This document shows, one piece after another, positions 15,661-23,091 of a stretch of 50,104 bases of DNA. The translations under genes were made by a program, and so were the position numbers. Below the pieces are notes generated by a model. The model saw only the letters and a program-made list of their open reading frames with translations, did no database searches and was not told where the DNA came from. Source of the stretch: an uncultured Desulfuromonadales bacterium. Lineage in GTDB: Bacteria; Desulfobacterota; Desulfuromonadia; Desulfuromonadales; Geopsychrobacteraceae. Numbering within the stretch: the stretch's first letter is position 1; each line of letters opens with the position of its first letter. The stretch is from positions 1 to 50,104 of the forward strand of contig CALZHQ010000060.1 in assembly GCA_945787295.1 (NCBI GenBank). The letters are read 5' to 3'.

Positions 15661-15996
15661 ATGTCAGAAAAGCGAGAGCTAACACGGAAAAAAAAGCGCT
15701 TGAAGTTGCGGTTTGGGGTCGACTATCCCAAGCGGGTCGCTTTTACTGATGACATTTCTGATTCGGGTCTGTTTATTATGACCGGTCAACCGGAACGCCC
15801 CGGCGTTAAACTGCTGATCGAACTTATCTTGCCGAGCGAAGAGCCGGTTATATTTTTTGGCCAGGTGCAGTGGGCGAAAAAGGTTCCCGCTAATCTGGTT
15901 CGAGTTGCCAAAAAAGGCGGAATGGGTGTTCGCATAGTCCGTTTTGATGCCGGGAAAGAGGCCTATAAGGCTTTGGTTGCCGAATTGTGGCGTTGA
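15661..15996 (+). CDS. PilZ domain protein
   Basis: A 111-aa single-domain protein predicted to bind cyclic di-GMP. It has the arginine motif in RKKKRLKLRFGV near the N terminus and the second motif DISDSGLFI, with the Asp-x-Ser-x-x-Gly order, followed by the beta-barrel strands FGQVQWAKKV and MGVRIVRF. A GGGGAC stretch precedes the ATG. It lies 13 bp upstream of the sigma-54 activator and is probably cotranscribed, which suggests that second-messenger input and the activator act on the same response; this is inference. Confidence 0.9.
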   Translation: MSEKRELTRKKKRLKLRFGVDYPKRVAFTDDISDSGLFIMTGQPERPGVKLLIELILPSEEPVIFFGQVQWAKKVPANLVRVAKKGGMGVRIVRFDAGKEAYKALVAELWR

Positions 15997-16009
15997 GTTG
16001 TTGTTGCCG

Positions 16010-17434
16010 ATGGTAGATCGAGAAACGCAAACGGAATACTTGCCGGCTGTGGCGCCGGACCTGCTGCTGGTGCGTTGGGGGCATGGCGAATGGCAAATTC
16101 GAAATCTCTCCGAACGCTTGACCCTGTGGCTCGGGGTCGATCCGCAACAGGTCCGAGGCCGCTCACCCGAGACGGTTTTTTCTGCGGCAGTTCCCTCTCT
16201 GCTTGAATTGGCAACTGAAGTGCTTGATCGGGGCCAGGACCTGGCGAATGTCAAAGTCCGCCTGCTGCCGGATCAGCCTGAGTTTCTGGCTGATATTCAG
16301 TTTGCCGGGCTGACGGATGATTATCTCGGTCAGTTGGTCCGAATTGTCTTGCGGCGTGAGACGACAGCCAGTCGACAGGAGGTTGGTTTCCGCAATCTGG
16401 TTGGCATGAGCCCGGCAATGCGCGAAGTCTTCCGTAAGATAAAACTCTATGGCGCATCAGATGCCGCCGTCATAATCACGGGTGAGACGGGTGCCGGCAA
16501 AGAGCTGGTTGCCCAGGCCCTGCACGACGAGAGCGAGCGTCACTCCCGGCCATTTGCGGCGATCAACTGTACCGCAATCAGCGATCAGCTGCTCGAATCA
16601 GAATTATTCGGACACGAGCGCGGTGCCTTTACCGGAGCGGTACGGGAGCATCGCGGCTATTTTGAGCGCGCTGATGGTGGTACCCTGTTCCTCGACGAAA
16701 TCGGTGATATGCCTTTGCCTATCCAGAGCAAGTTGCTCCGAGTGCTGGAGGACGGCCGGGTGCAGCGGGTTGGTGGTGAGAAAAGCCGTCAGGTCGATGT
16801 GCGGATCATCGGGGCCACCAATGTGCCGATTGAACAGGCGGTCGCCGAAAATCGCTTTCGGGCCGACCTTTATCATCGGCTGGCGGTGTTGCGGATTCAT
16901 CTTCCGGCCTTGCGCGAACGAACCGAGGATATTCCTCTGCTGGCGGATATGTTTCTGCAGCAGTTCAACGCCAAGTATGGCAAAGGGGTGCAAAAGCTGA
17001 CCGGAGAGGCGATCCGTCTGCTGCAAGCTTATCTCTGGCCGGGCAATGTCCGTGAACTGCGTAATGTGCTGGAGCGGGTCGTTGTGGAGGCGGAAACCGA
17101 GGCGATTAGTGCCCGGGCCTTTGGCGAATGGATTCAGGAGCGGCAGAAGTTTGCACCGCCGGCCTCTGCACCGCCGGCCGAAAATCAGCACCGCCTGCCG
17201 GTTATTGTCCCTTACCAGCAACTCCATTCAGATGAGCCTGTGGTTGAGGCTGCCGTGGTGCCGCTCACTCGGGGACGGGGTATACCGGCAAGGTTAACCG
17301 AGGCCGCCATCCGGGAGGCCTATCGGGCCGCTGATGGAAATCTGACCACCGCCGCTCGCTTTTTGGGTGTGCACCGTGCCACTCTTTATCGTCATCTGAA
17401 CCGCCTGAACCTTTCCCGCGAACAACTAGACTGA
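16010..17434 (+). CDS. Sigma-54-dependent transcriptional activator
   Basis: A 474-aa enhancer-binding protein that opens sigma-54 promoters. The N-terminal 120 residues are PAS-like or another sensory fold, not a receiver. The AAA+ domain has Walker A GETGAGKE, the sigma-54 contact loop GAFTGA, Walker [10 protein letters not shown], the arginine-finger region [10 protein letters not shown] and the family [11 protein letters not shown] Fis-type helix-turn-helix closes the protein ([19 protein letters not shown]). The start taken is ATG 16010; the open frame extends to 15944 but would overlap the PilZ gene. Downstream lie a 55-bp inverted repeat, a sigma-54-like promoter and Hsp20 genes, its likely targets. 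Confidence 0.92.
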   Translation: MVDRETQTEYLPAVAPDLLLVRWGHGEWQIRNLSERLTLWLGVDPQQVRGRSPETVFSAAVPSLLELATEVLDRGQDLANVKVRLLPDQPEFLADIQFAGLTDDYLGQLVRIVLRRETTASRQEVGFRNLVGMSPAMREVFRKIKLYGASDAAVIITGETGAGKELVAQALHDESERHSRPFAAINCTAISDQLLESELFGHERGAFTGAVREHRGYFERADGGTLFLDEIGDMPLPIQSKLLRVLEDGRVQRVGGEKSRQVDVRIIGATNVPIEQAVAENRFRADLYHRLAVLRIHLPALRERTEDIPLLADMFLQQFNAKYGKGVQKLTGEAIRLLQAYLWPGNVRELRNVLERVVVEAETEAISARAFGEWIQERQKFAPPASAPPAENQHRLPVIVPYQQLHSDEPVVEAAVVPLTRGRGIPARLTEAAIREAYRAADGNLTTAARFLGVHRATLYRHLNRLNLSREQLD

Positions 17435-17459
17435 TCCTGCCAGCTGATTTTATTTGTGC

Positions 17460-17514
17460 TGCGACGTCGCACCTGTCGCAACCAGCTCTTCTCTGCGACA
17501 GGTGCGACGTCGCA
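17460..17514. repeat. Perfect 21-bp inverted repeat, probable activator binding site
   Basis: Two perfect 21-bp arms (17460-17480 and 17494-17514) surround a 13-bp centre. Each arm itself contains the 12-bp palindrome TGCGACGTCGCA and a further TGTCGCA word, so the site holds several copies of a GCGAC half-site. It is 72 bp upstream of a sigma-54-like promoter, the usual distance for an enhancer. It could also act as the terminator of the activator gene, though only a TTTT tract follows. Confidence 0.8.
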
Positions 17515-17585
17515 GAAGTTTTCCTGCTTACCGCTATTCATCTTCAAGTGGCTGGATATACTGATCTTGTTGATTTTTTCTGAAT

Positions 17586-17600
17586 TGGCATCACCTTTGT
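17586..17600 (+). promoter_or_regulatory. Sigma-54-like promoter of the Hsp20 operon
   Basis: TGGCAT, 5 bp, TTGT: the -24 GG is present and spacing fits the TGGCAC-N5-TTGC consensus, with T in place of C in the -12 element. Transcription would start near 17611, about 35 bp before the AGGAGG ribosome site of the first Hsp20 gene. Confidence 0.55.
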
Positions 17601-17658
17601 AATAATGATGGGCACAGGTAAACGAACCCCACTTAGAAAAATCAAAGGAGGAATGCAG

Positions 17659-18087
17659 ATGTTTAATCTACGGATGATTCACGAAATGGATAATTTACAG
17701 CGCGAAATGGACCAGCTCTTCCGCGGACTCGGATTCGGTCAGGCTGTCAATGATATGCGCCAGAGCACCTCTTTTAGCATCAATGACAGCGGAGATGCTT
17801 TCCGGGTTGAGGCATCACTGCCGGGCCTGGATATGGAAAAGCTCGCTATCAACATTCTGGGCCGCCGCTTAACACTGACTGGCGAATATGCACAACCTGA
17901 AGTTGCAGAAGAGGCTGTCTGGCATAGACGTGAGCGAAACTCCGGGCGACTTGAAAAGACCCTGCTGCTGCCTGCCAATGTCGATTCTGAACAGGTTGAA
18001 GCCGAATACAGACATGGCACCTTGAGCATCATCTTGCCCAAAGCCGCTTCGGCACGGCCGAAAAAAATCAGCGTTAAGGCCGCTTGA
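17659..18087 (+). CDS. Small heat-shock protein, Hsp20/alpha-crystallin family
   Basis: A 142-aa holdase chaperone that binds unfolding proteins without ATP. The alpha-crystallin domain spans about residues 38-140, from FSINDSGDAFRVEASLPG to the strand motif GTLSIILPK (A-x-x-x-n-G-v-L type) and the basic end KKISVKAA. The helical N terminus (MDNLQREMDQLFRGLGFG) is typical. The start is ATG 17659, 7 nt after AGGAGG; the ATG at 17653 is too close to that site. First gene downstream of the sigma-54-like promoter. Confidence 0.92.
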   Translation: MFNLRMIHEMDNLQREMDQLFRGLGFGQAVNDMRQSTSFSINDSGDAFRVEASLPGLDMEKLAINILGRRLTLTGEYAQPEVAEEAVWHRRERNSGRLEKTLLLPANVDSEQVEAEYRHGTLSIILPKAASARPKKISVKAA

Positions 18088-18132
18088 ATCAGTCGCAATA
18101 AACAGCCATTAAATAAGCTAAGGAGAAGGGTC

Positions 18133-18507
18133 ATGAGTGACAAACAGATGATCAGCAAAGAACATACTGATGATGATAAAATTACCCAGGCTGTTCCGGT
18201 GAATCGTTACACTCCGGCAGTCGATATCTATGAAACCGACAACGAGCTGGTGTTTCTGGCGAACTTGCCAGGCGTCGAGGAGCAAGGGCTGCAGATAGAA
18301 GTTGAACGCGGCATTCTTACCCTGGCGGCGGAACAGGCCGCCGTAGAGAGGTCCGCCAAAAAGGCCTACTATCGCCAGTTCAAACTTTCTGAACGGATCA
18401 ATGCCGATGGCGGCGAGGCCAGCCTGAAAGATGGGGTGCTCACCTTGCGGCTACCGAAGAATGAGGCGGCGAAACCGAAGAAGATCGCGGTAAAAACTCT
18501 GCACTGA
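18133..18507 (+). CDS. Small heat-shock protein, Hsp20/alpha-crystallin family
   Basis: A second holdase of 124 aa, 45 bp after the first and with its own AAGGAG ribosome site. The alpha-crystallin domain runs from YTPAVDIYETDNELVFLANLPG to DGVLTLRLPK, ending KKIAVKTLH. The N-terminal region is shorter and acidic, so the two chaperones may co-assemble rather than substitute for each other. A strong terminator follows, separating the pair from clpB. Confidence 0.92.
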   Translation: MSDKQMISKEHTDDDKITQAVPVNRYTPAVDIYETDNELVFLANLPGVEEQGLQIEVERGILTLAAEQAAVERSAKKAYYRQFKLSERINADGGEASLKDGVLTLRLPKNEAAKPKKIAVKTLH

Positions 18508-18515
18508 CGCAGGCC

Positions 18516-18549
18516 GGGGCCGGAGGTTGAATCTTCCGGCCCCTTTTTT
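18516..18549 (+). terminator. Intrinsic terminator of the Hsp20 operon
   Basis: GGGGCCGGA (18516-18524) pairs with TCCGGCCCC (18535-18543) and a run of six T follows. Confidence 0.88.
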
Positions 18550-18577
18550 CTGTCAACCTCAGATCAAACGCTATAAT
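18550..18577 (+). promoter_or_regulatory. Candidate promoter of clpB
   Basis: CTGTCA (18550-18555), a 16-bp spacer and a perfect TATAAT (18572-18577), immediately after the Hsp20 terminator. The -35 fits at four of six positions. Confidence 0.5.
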
Positions 18578-18612
18578 TACGGAATAAAAATAGTATTTAC
18601 AGGAGAAACTTG

Positions 18613-21224
18613 ATGATCGATCTCAACCGGACCACACAGAAAGTTCAGGAAGCACTACAGGCGGCTCAAGCTCTGGCACTGCGCTTCGGTCACGCCGAAA
18701 TCGATGGGGAGCATCTCTTGCTTGCGCTCTGCGAGCAAGAGTCCGGCCTGACTCCACGGCTGCTGCAGAAAATTGAGGTGCCACTTGCTGAGCTAGCGGG
18801 TGGTCTGCGTCGAGAACTTGAGTCCAGGCCACGGATCAGTGGTCCCGGCGCCGACAGCAGTAAGCTCTACGCCAGCCGGCGCCTGAGCAATCTGTTGTTG
18901 CAGGCGAGCGAAGAGGCCAAGCAGCTCAAGGATGAATATGTCAGCGTTGAGCATCTGTTGCTGGCCGCGGTTGCCGAGGGTGAACGGACAGCGGCGGGGC
19001 GTTTGCTGAACAAGCTGGGAATCGATCGGAATCGCCTGCTGCAGGGCTTGACGGAGATCCGTGGTCGTCAGCGGGTCACCAGTCAGGACCCGGAAGAAAC
19101 CTACGAGGCACTGCAGAAATATGGTCGTGATCTGGTCGAAGAAGTCAAAAACGGTAAGCTTGATCCGGTCATCGGCCGCGATGAGGAGATCCGTCGGGTG
19201 ATCCGAATTCTGTCGCGTAAAACCAAGAATAATCCGGTCCTGATTGGTGAACCGGGGGTCGGTAAAACTGCAATTGTCGAAGGCTTGGCCCACCGGATCG
19301 TGCGTGGCGATGTGCCGGAGGGTTTGAAAGACAAGACGGTTTTTTCCCTCGATATGGGCGCCCTGGTGGCCGGGGCCAAGTATCGTGGTGAGTTTGAGGA
19401 ACGGCTCAAGGCAGTGCTCAAGGAGATCCACGACAGTGACGGACAGATTCTGTTGTTTATCGACGAGTTGCACACCATCGTCGGTACCGGCAAAAGCGAA
19501 GGCGCCATCGATGCCGGTAACATGCTCAAGCCGATGCTCGCCCGGGGCGAACTGCACTGTATCGGGGCGACAACGCTGGACGAGTACCGGCAGTACCTGG
19601 AAAAAGATCCGGCCCTGGAGCGGCGTTTCCAGCCGGTGCTGGTGGAACAGCCGAATGTCGAAGCGACAGTCAGTATTCTGCGCGGGTTGAAAGAGCGCTA
19701 CGAAGTCTATCACGGTGTACGGATTCAGGATAATGCCCTGGTTGCCGCGGCTGAACTGAGCCACCGCTATATCATCGGTTTCTGCCCGATAAGGCGATCG
19801 ACCTGGTTGATGAGGCCTGCGCCACTATCCGCACCGAGATCGATTCGATGCCGGCTGAGCTCGATGCCATCACCCGGCGGTTGATGCAGCTGGAGATTGA
19901 AGAAGCGGCGCTGAAAAAAGAGAAAGATGCCCCTAGCCGTGAGCGTTTATCTGTCCTGCAGAAAGAACTGGCCAATCTGCATGAACAGGAGCGGGCCATG
20001 TCTGCCCAGTGGCAGCTGGAAAAGGGGGGGATCCGCAGCGTTCAGCATTTGCGGGAAGAAATAGAGAAGTTACGTTTGGAAATCGCCGAGGCCGAACGAA
20101 GCTACGACCTGAACCTGGCTGCAGAACTGAAACATGGCAAATTGCCGGAATTGGAACGCCAGCTCAAGGCCCAGGAAGAGCAATCACAGACCACGGATGT
20201 GGCGGAAAAAATGTTGCGCGAAGAGGTCACCGAAGAGGAAATCGCCGAGATCGTTGCCCGCTGGACCGGTATACCGGTGACTCGCCTCGTCGAAGGTGAG
20301 CGAGAGAAGTTGCTGAAGCTGGACGAGATTTTACACCAACGGGTAATCGGTCAGGACGAGGCCGTGCAGCGCGTCGCCGATGCTGTCATCCGGGCTCGTG
20401 CCGGAATCAAGGATCCAAAGCGTCCCATCGGTTCCTTTATCTTTCTCGGTCCGACCGGGGTCGGGAAAACCGAATTGGCTCGGGCCCTTTCAGAGGCCTT
20501 GTTTGATAGCGAAGAAAACCTGATCCGCATCGACATGTCTGAATACATGGAGAAACACGCCGTCAGTCGTCTGCTCGGCGCGCCTCCCGGCTATGTCGGT
20601 TATGAGGAAGGTGGCCAGCTGACCGAGGCGGTGCGTCGCCAGCCCTACTCAGTCATCCTGTTTGATGAGATAGAAAAGGCCCATCCCGATGTGTTCAACG
20701 TGCTGTTGCAGATTCTCGATGATGGCCGCGCAACGGATGCCAAGGGCAGGACGGTCAGCTTTAAAAATGCCGTCATCATCATGACCTCAAATATCGCCTC
20801 CCAGCAGCTGTTGGAAGGGATTGAGGGAGACAAGATTCCTGAAGCGGTCCGGCGGCAGGTGGAGCTGGCGTTGCGGCAGAGCTTCCGCCCGGAATTTCTC
20901 AACCGGGTCGATGATACCATTATTTTCAAACCTTTAACGCGCCGCGAAATTACCGAGATTGTCCAGTTGTTGACCGAAGAGCTGAGGCAGCGGCTCGCCG
21001 ACCAGCGCATGAGCCTGGAATTGTCGCCTGCGGCTGCAGAATTTATCGCTGAGACTGCCTACGATCCAGTCTACGGCGCCCGACCTCTCAAGCGGTTTTT
21101 GCAGCATCAACTGGAGACTCGAATTGGCCGTGCCCTGTTGAGTGGAGAAATGACCGATGGTGGCGTGGTCCGTGTCGAGCTTGAGAACGGTGAACTGCAG
21201 GTGAATGTGGATTCGAATCGCTGA
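18613..21224 (+). pseudogene. clpB: ClpB disaggregase, frame broken by a 4-bp deletion
   Basis: ClpB is a hexameric AAA+ unfoldase that rescues aggregated proteins with DnaK and small heat-shock proteins. Both halves are full-length and well kept: Clp N-domain repeats (about 1-145), AAA1 with GEPGVGKT and LFIDELH, the coiled M domain, and AAA2 with [20 protein letters not shown] and the C-terminal YGARPLKRF. Near 19774 the frame is lost: HRYI should continue [12 protein letters not shown], but four bases are missing between ATC and CGG. The pieces are 18613-19884 and the frame entering at about 19776. No other decay is seen, so this is either a very recent mutation or a sequence error. The start is ATG 18613 after AGGAG. 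Confidence 0.88.
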
Positions 21225-21251
21225 AAAAGTTCGGTGGTTGGATAAAAAAGC

Positions 21252-21279
21252 TTGCCAAAAGTGAGAAACAACGTATAAT
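21252..21279 (+). promoter_or_regulatory. Sigma-70 promoter of the thioredoxin-fold gene
   Basis: TTGCCA (21252-21257), a 16-bp spacer and TATAAT (21274-21279), about 50 bp upstream of the ATG. Confidence 0.65.
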
Positions 21280-21330
21280 CTTACCAAAAAGGTCACATAT
21301 AGATTCAACCTTTATTCAAAGGGGGACATC

Positions 21331-21606
21331 ATGCGTATCGATATCGTTTGCAAACCGGATAAACCGGATGCTTGCCGCGGCACAGTTGACAATGTCCGCG
21401 AGGCCTTGGATAAATTGGGCGTTGAGGCTGAAGTCCATCAATTCAGTGATTCGCGAAAAATGATTGATAACCGGATTTACGTCGTGCCTGCTCTGCTGAT
21501 CGACGATCAGCTCAGGATTGCTGGACGGATTCCGGATGTTGAAGAGATTGTCAACTTTCTTGTCGAGCGGCCACGTTACTTGAAGGGTGTTGCTGACGTC
21601 GCCTGA
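21331..21606 (+). CDS. Small thioredoxin-fold protein without a CxxC site
   Basis: A 91-aa protein with the beta-alpha-beta start (MRIDIVCKPDKPDACRG), a middle helix, and the cis-proline strand motif YVVPALLIDD followed by GRIPDVEEIVNFL, as in thioredoxin/glutaredoxin-like and KaiB-like proteins. The usual CxxC is replaced by two cysteines seven residues apart (C7 and C15), so normal disulfide exchange is doubtful. It is a single-gene transcription unit with its own promoter and terminator. Function unknown. Confidence 0.75.
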   Translation: MRIDIVCKPDKPDACRGTVDNVREALDKLGVEAEVHQFSDSRKMIDNRIYVVPALLIDDQLRIAGRIPDVEEIVNFLVERPRYLKGVADVA

Positions 21607-21634
21607 TTTTTTCCCTTGCAACTCTAAAGATAAA

Positions 21635-21675
21635 AAGGTTCCCGCGCTCTAATGGCCGGGAACCTTTACTTTTTT
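21635..21675 (+). terminator. Intrinsic terminator after the thioredoxin-fold gene
   Basis: AAGGTTCCCG (21635-21644) pairs perfectly with CGGGAACCTT (21657-21666), followed by TACTTTTTT. Confidence 0.88.
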
Positions 21676-21723
21676 CAGGGGCTCAGGTAGTCTTTAGCAT
21701 CAATTTCCCACGGAGCCTTGGTG

Positions 21724-23091
21724 ATGCCGAAAATCCTGCTGGTCGACGATGTTGATCTGTTTCTCGAACTTGAACGATCCTATCTTGAGGGTTGTGGCTA
21801 TGATCTGGTCACGGCCTCTTCCGGTGAAGAAACCCTCAAGCGGCTCGATAAGGTAGCTCCCGATATTCTGCTGCTCGACTTTTACATGCCCGGCATGGAT
21901 GGTGACGAGGTTTGCCGGCTGATCCGTAAAAACGAGCGTTGGCAAAAACTGCCGGTCATTATGGTGACCGCCGCAGGAAAGCCGGAAGAGGTGCAGCGTT
22001 GCCTGGAATCGGGTTGCGATGATTACATCACCAAACCGGTCAATAAGCAGGAACTGCGGGAAAAAGTGCAACGCTTGCTCGGAGAAGTCAAGCGGCGCAA
22101 GGATGAGCGGGTGCCGGTTAAACTTCCGGTTCAGGTCCGAGAAGGGGGACGCTTGCATGTTGCCAGCGCCGAGGATCTGTCGGTCAGTGGTGTTTTTCTC
22201 AAATCGGATGCTCCTCTGAACAAAGATTCCGCTATCGAAATCCGCCTCGAGGCGACCGATGGCAAGCCGTTGGTGATGTTCGGTAAGATCAAACGGACTG
22301 AAAAACAGGCAGAAGATGGTTGCGGTGTCTATTTTCTTCACCCTGACCCGGCGAGCAAGGAAATGCTTGAAGCGTTGGTGCGCAGCAAGAAAGCCGAGCG
22401 GCTGCAACGGGAGGGCGTGGATGAAAAGCTCGGTCAGCGGATTTTAAGTCTGGAAGAAGAATGCGGCAGATTGAGGGCTGAGCAGGATGATGCCATGCGG
22501 CGGATCGGCGAGCTGGAACAGGAAAACCTTGATTTTGCTCAACAGCTTGTTCAGGTGGAGGATGTTAACAATAACCTCACCAATCTCTATATTGCCTCCT
22601 CCCGGCTGCATTCAACCCTCGACCGCGAAGAGACCCTGGAGATTATCAAGGAAGTCGTCATCAATTTTGTAGGCGCCGAAAAATTTGCTATATTTCTCTT
22701 CGATAAAGGGAACAAGTCACTACAGTTTGAGACCGGCGAAGGGTTTGATGTTGATGAGCTGTTCCCGGAGGTCCCGCTTGGCGAAGGGGTGCTCGGGGAA
22801 ACGGCCGCCAGCGGGGAAAATTATTTTGTCGCTGGGTCGGTCAGTGAGGGTTCGGATGATATTTACTCGCCGATTATTGCCATCCCCCTGATTATTCAGG
22901 AGCAGATGATCGGTATCCTGGCAATTTATCATCTGTTTATCCAGAAAGAACAATTGGCATCGATCGACTATCAGCTCTTTTCGATGCTCGGCGAACACGC
23001 CGCCACGGCCCTGTTCTCGTCCACCCTGTATGGAAAGTCAGAACGAAAACGCCAGACCTACCAGGGCTTTGTCGACCTGCTGCTCAAGTAA
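21724..23091 (+). CDS. Response regulator with PilZ and GAF domains
   Basis: A 455-aa signalling protein. The receiver (1-120) has LLVDDVD, phosphoacceptor Asp52 in LLDFYMPGMDG and the KPV lysine. A PilZ domain follows (about 128-225: RRKDERVPVKLPV and DLSVSGVFL), then a coiled coil (about 240-290) and a GAF domain (about 300-445). It combines phosphorylation, probable cyclic di-GMP binding and a further small-molecule input without an enzyme or DNA-binding part, so it probably acts by contacts. The start is ATG 21724, 8 nt after GGAG; GTG 21721 and TTG 21718 are alternatives. It overlaps the convergent radical SAM gene by 8 bp. Confidence 0.9.
   Translation: MPKILLVDDVDLFLELERSYLEGCGYDLVTASSGEETLKRLDKVAPDILLLDFYMPGMDGDEVCRLIRKNERWQKLPVIMVTAAGKPEEVQRCLESGCDDYITKPVNKQELREKVQRLLGEVKRRKDERVPVKLPVQVREGGRLHVASAEDLSVSGVFLKSDAPLNKDSAIEIRLEATDGKPLVMFGKIKRTEKQAEDGCGVYFLHPDPASKEMLEALVRSKKAERLQREGVDEKLGQRILSLEEECGRLRAEQDDAMRRIGELEQENLDFAQQLVQVEDVNNNLTNLYIASSRLHSTLDREETLEIIKEVVINFVGAEKFAIFLFDKGNKSLQFETGEGFDVDELFPEVPLGEGVLGETAASGENYFVAGSVSEGSDDIYSPIIAIPLIIQEQMIGILAIYHLFIQKEQLASIDYQLFSMLGEHAATALFSSTLYGKSERKRQTYQGFVDLLLK

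Noticed and set aside
19762..19860. Programmed frameshift in clpB
   Set aside because: Four bases of a conserved Thr-Asp codon pair are simply missing and no slippery heptamer or downstream structure is evident.
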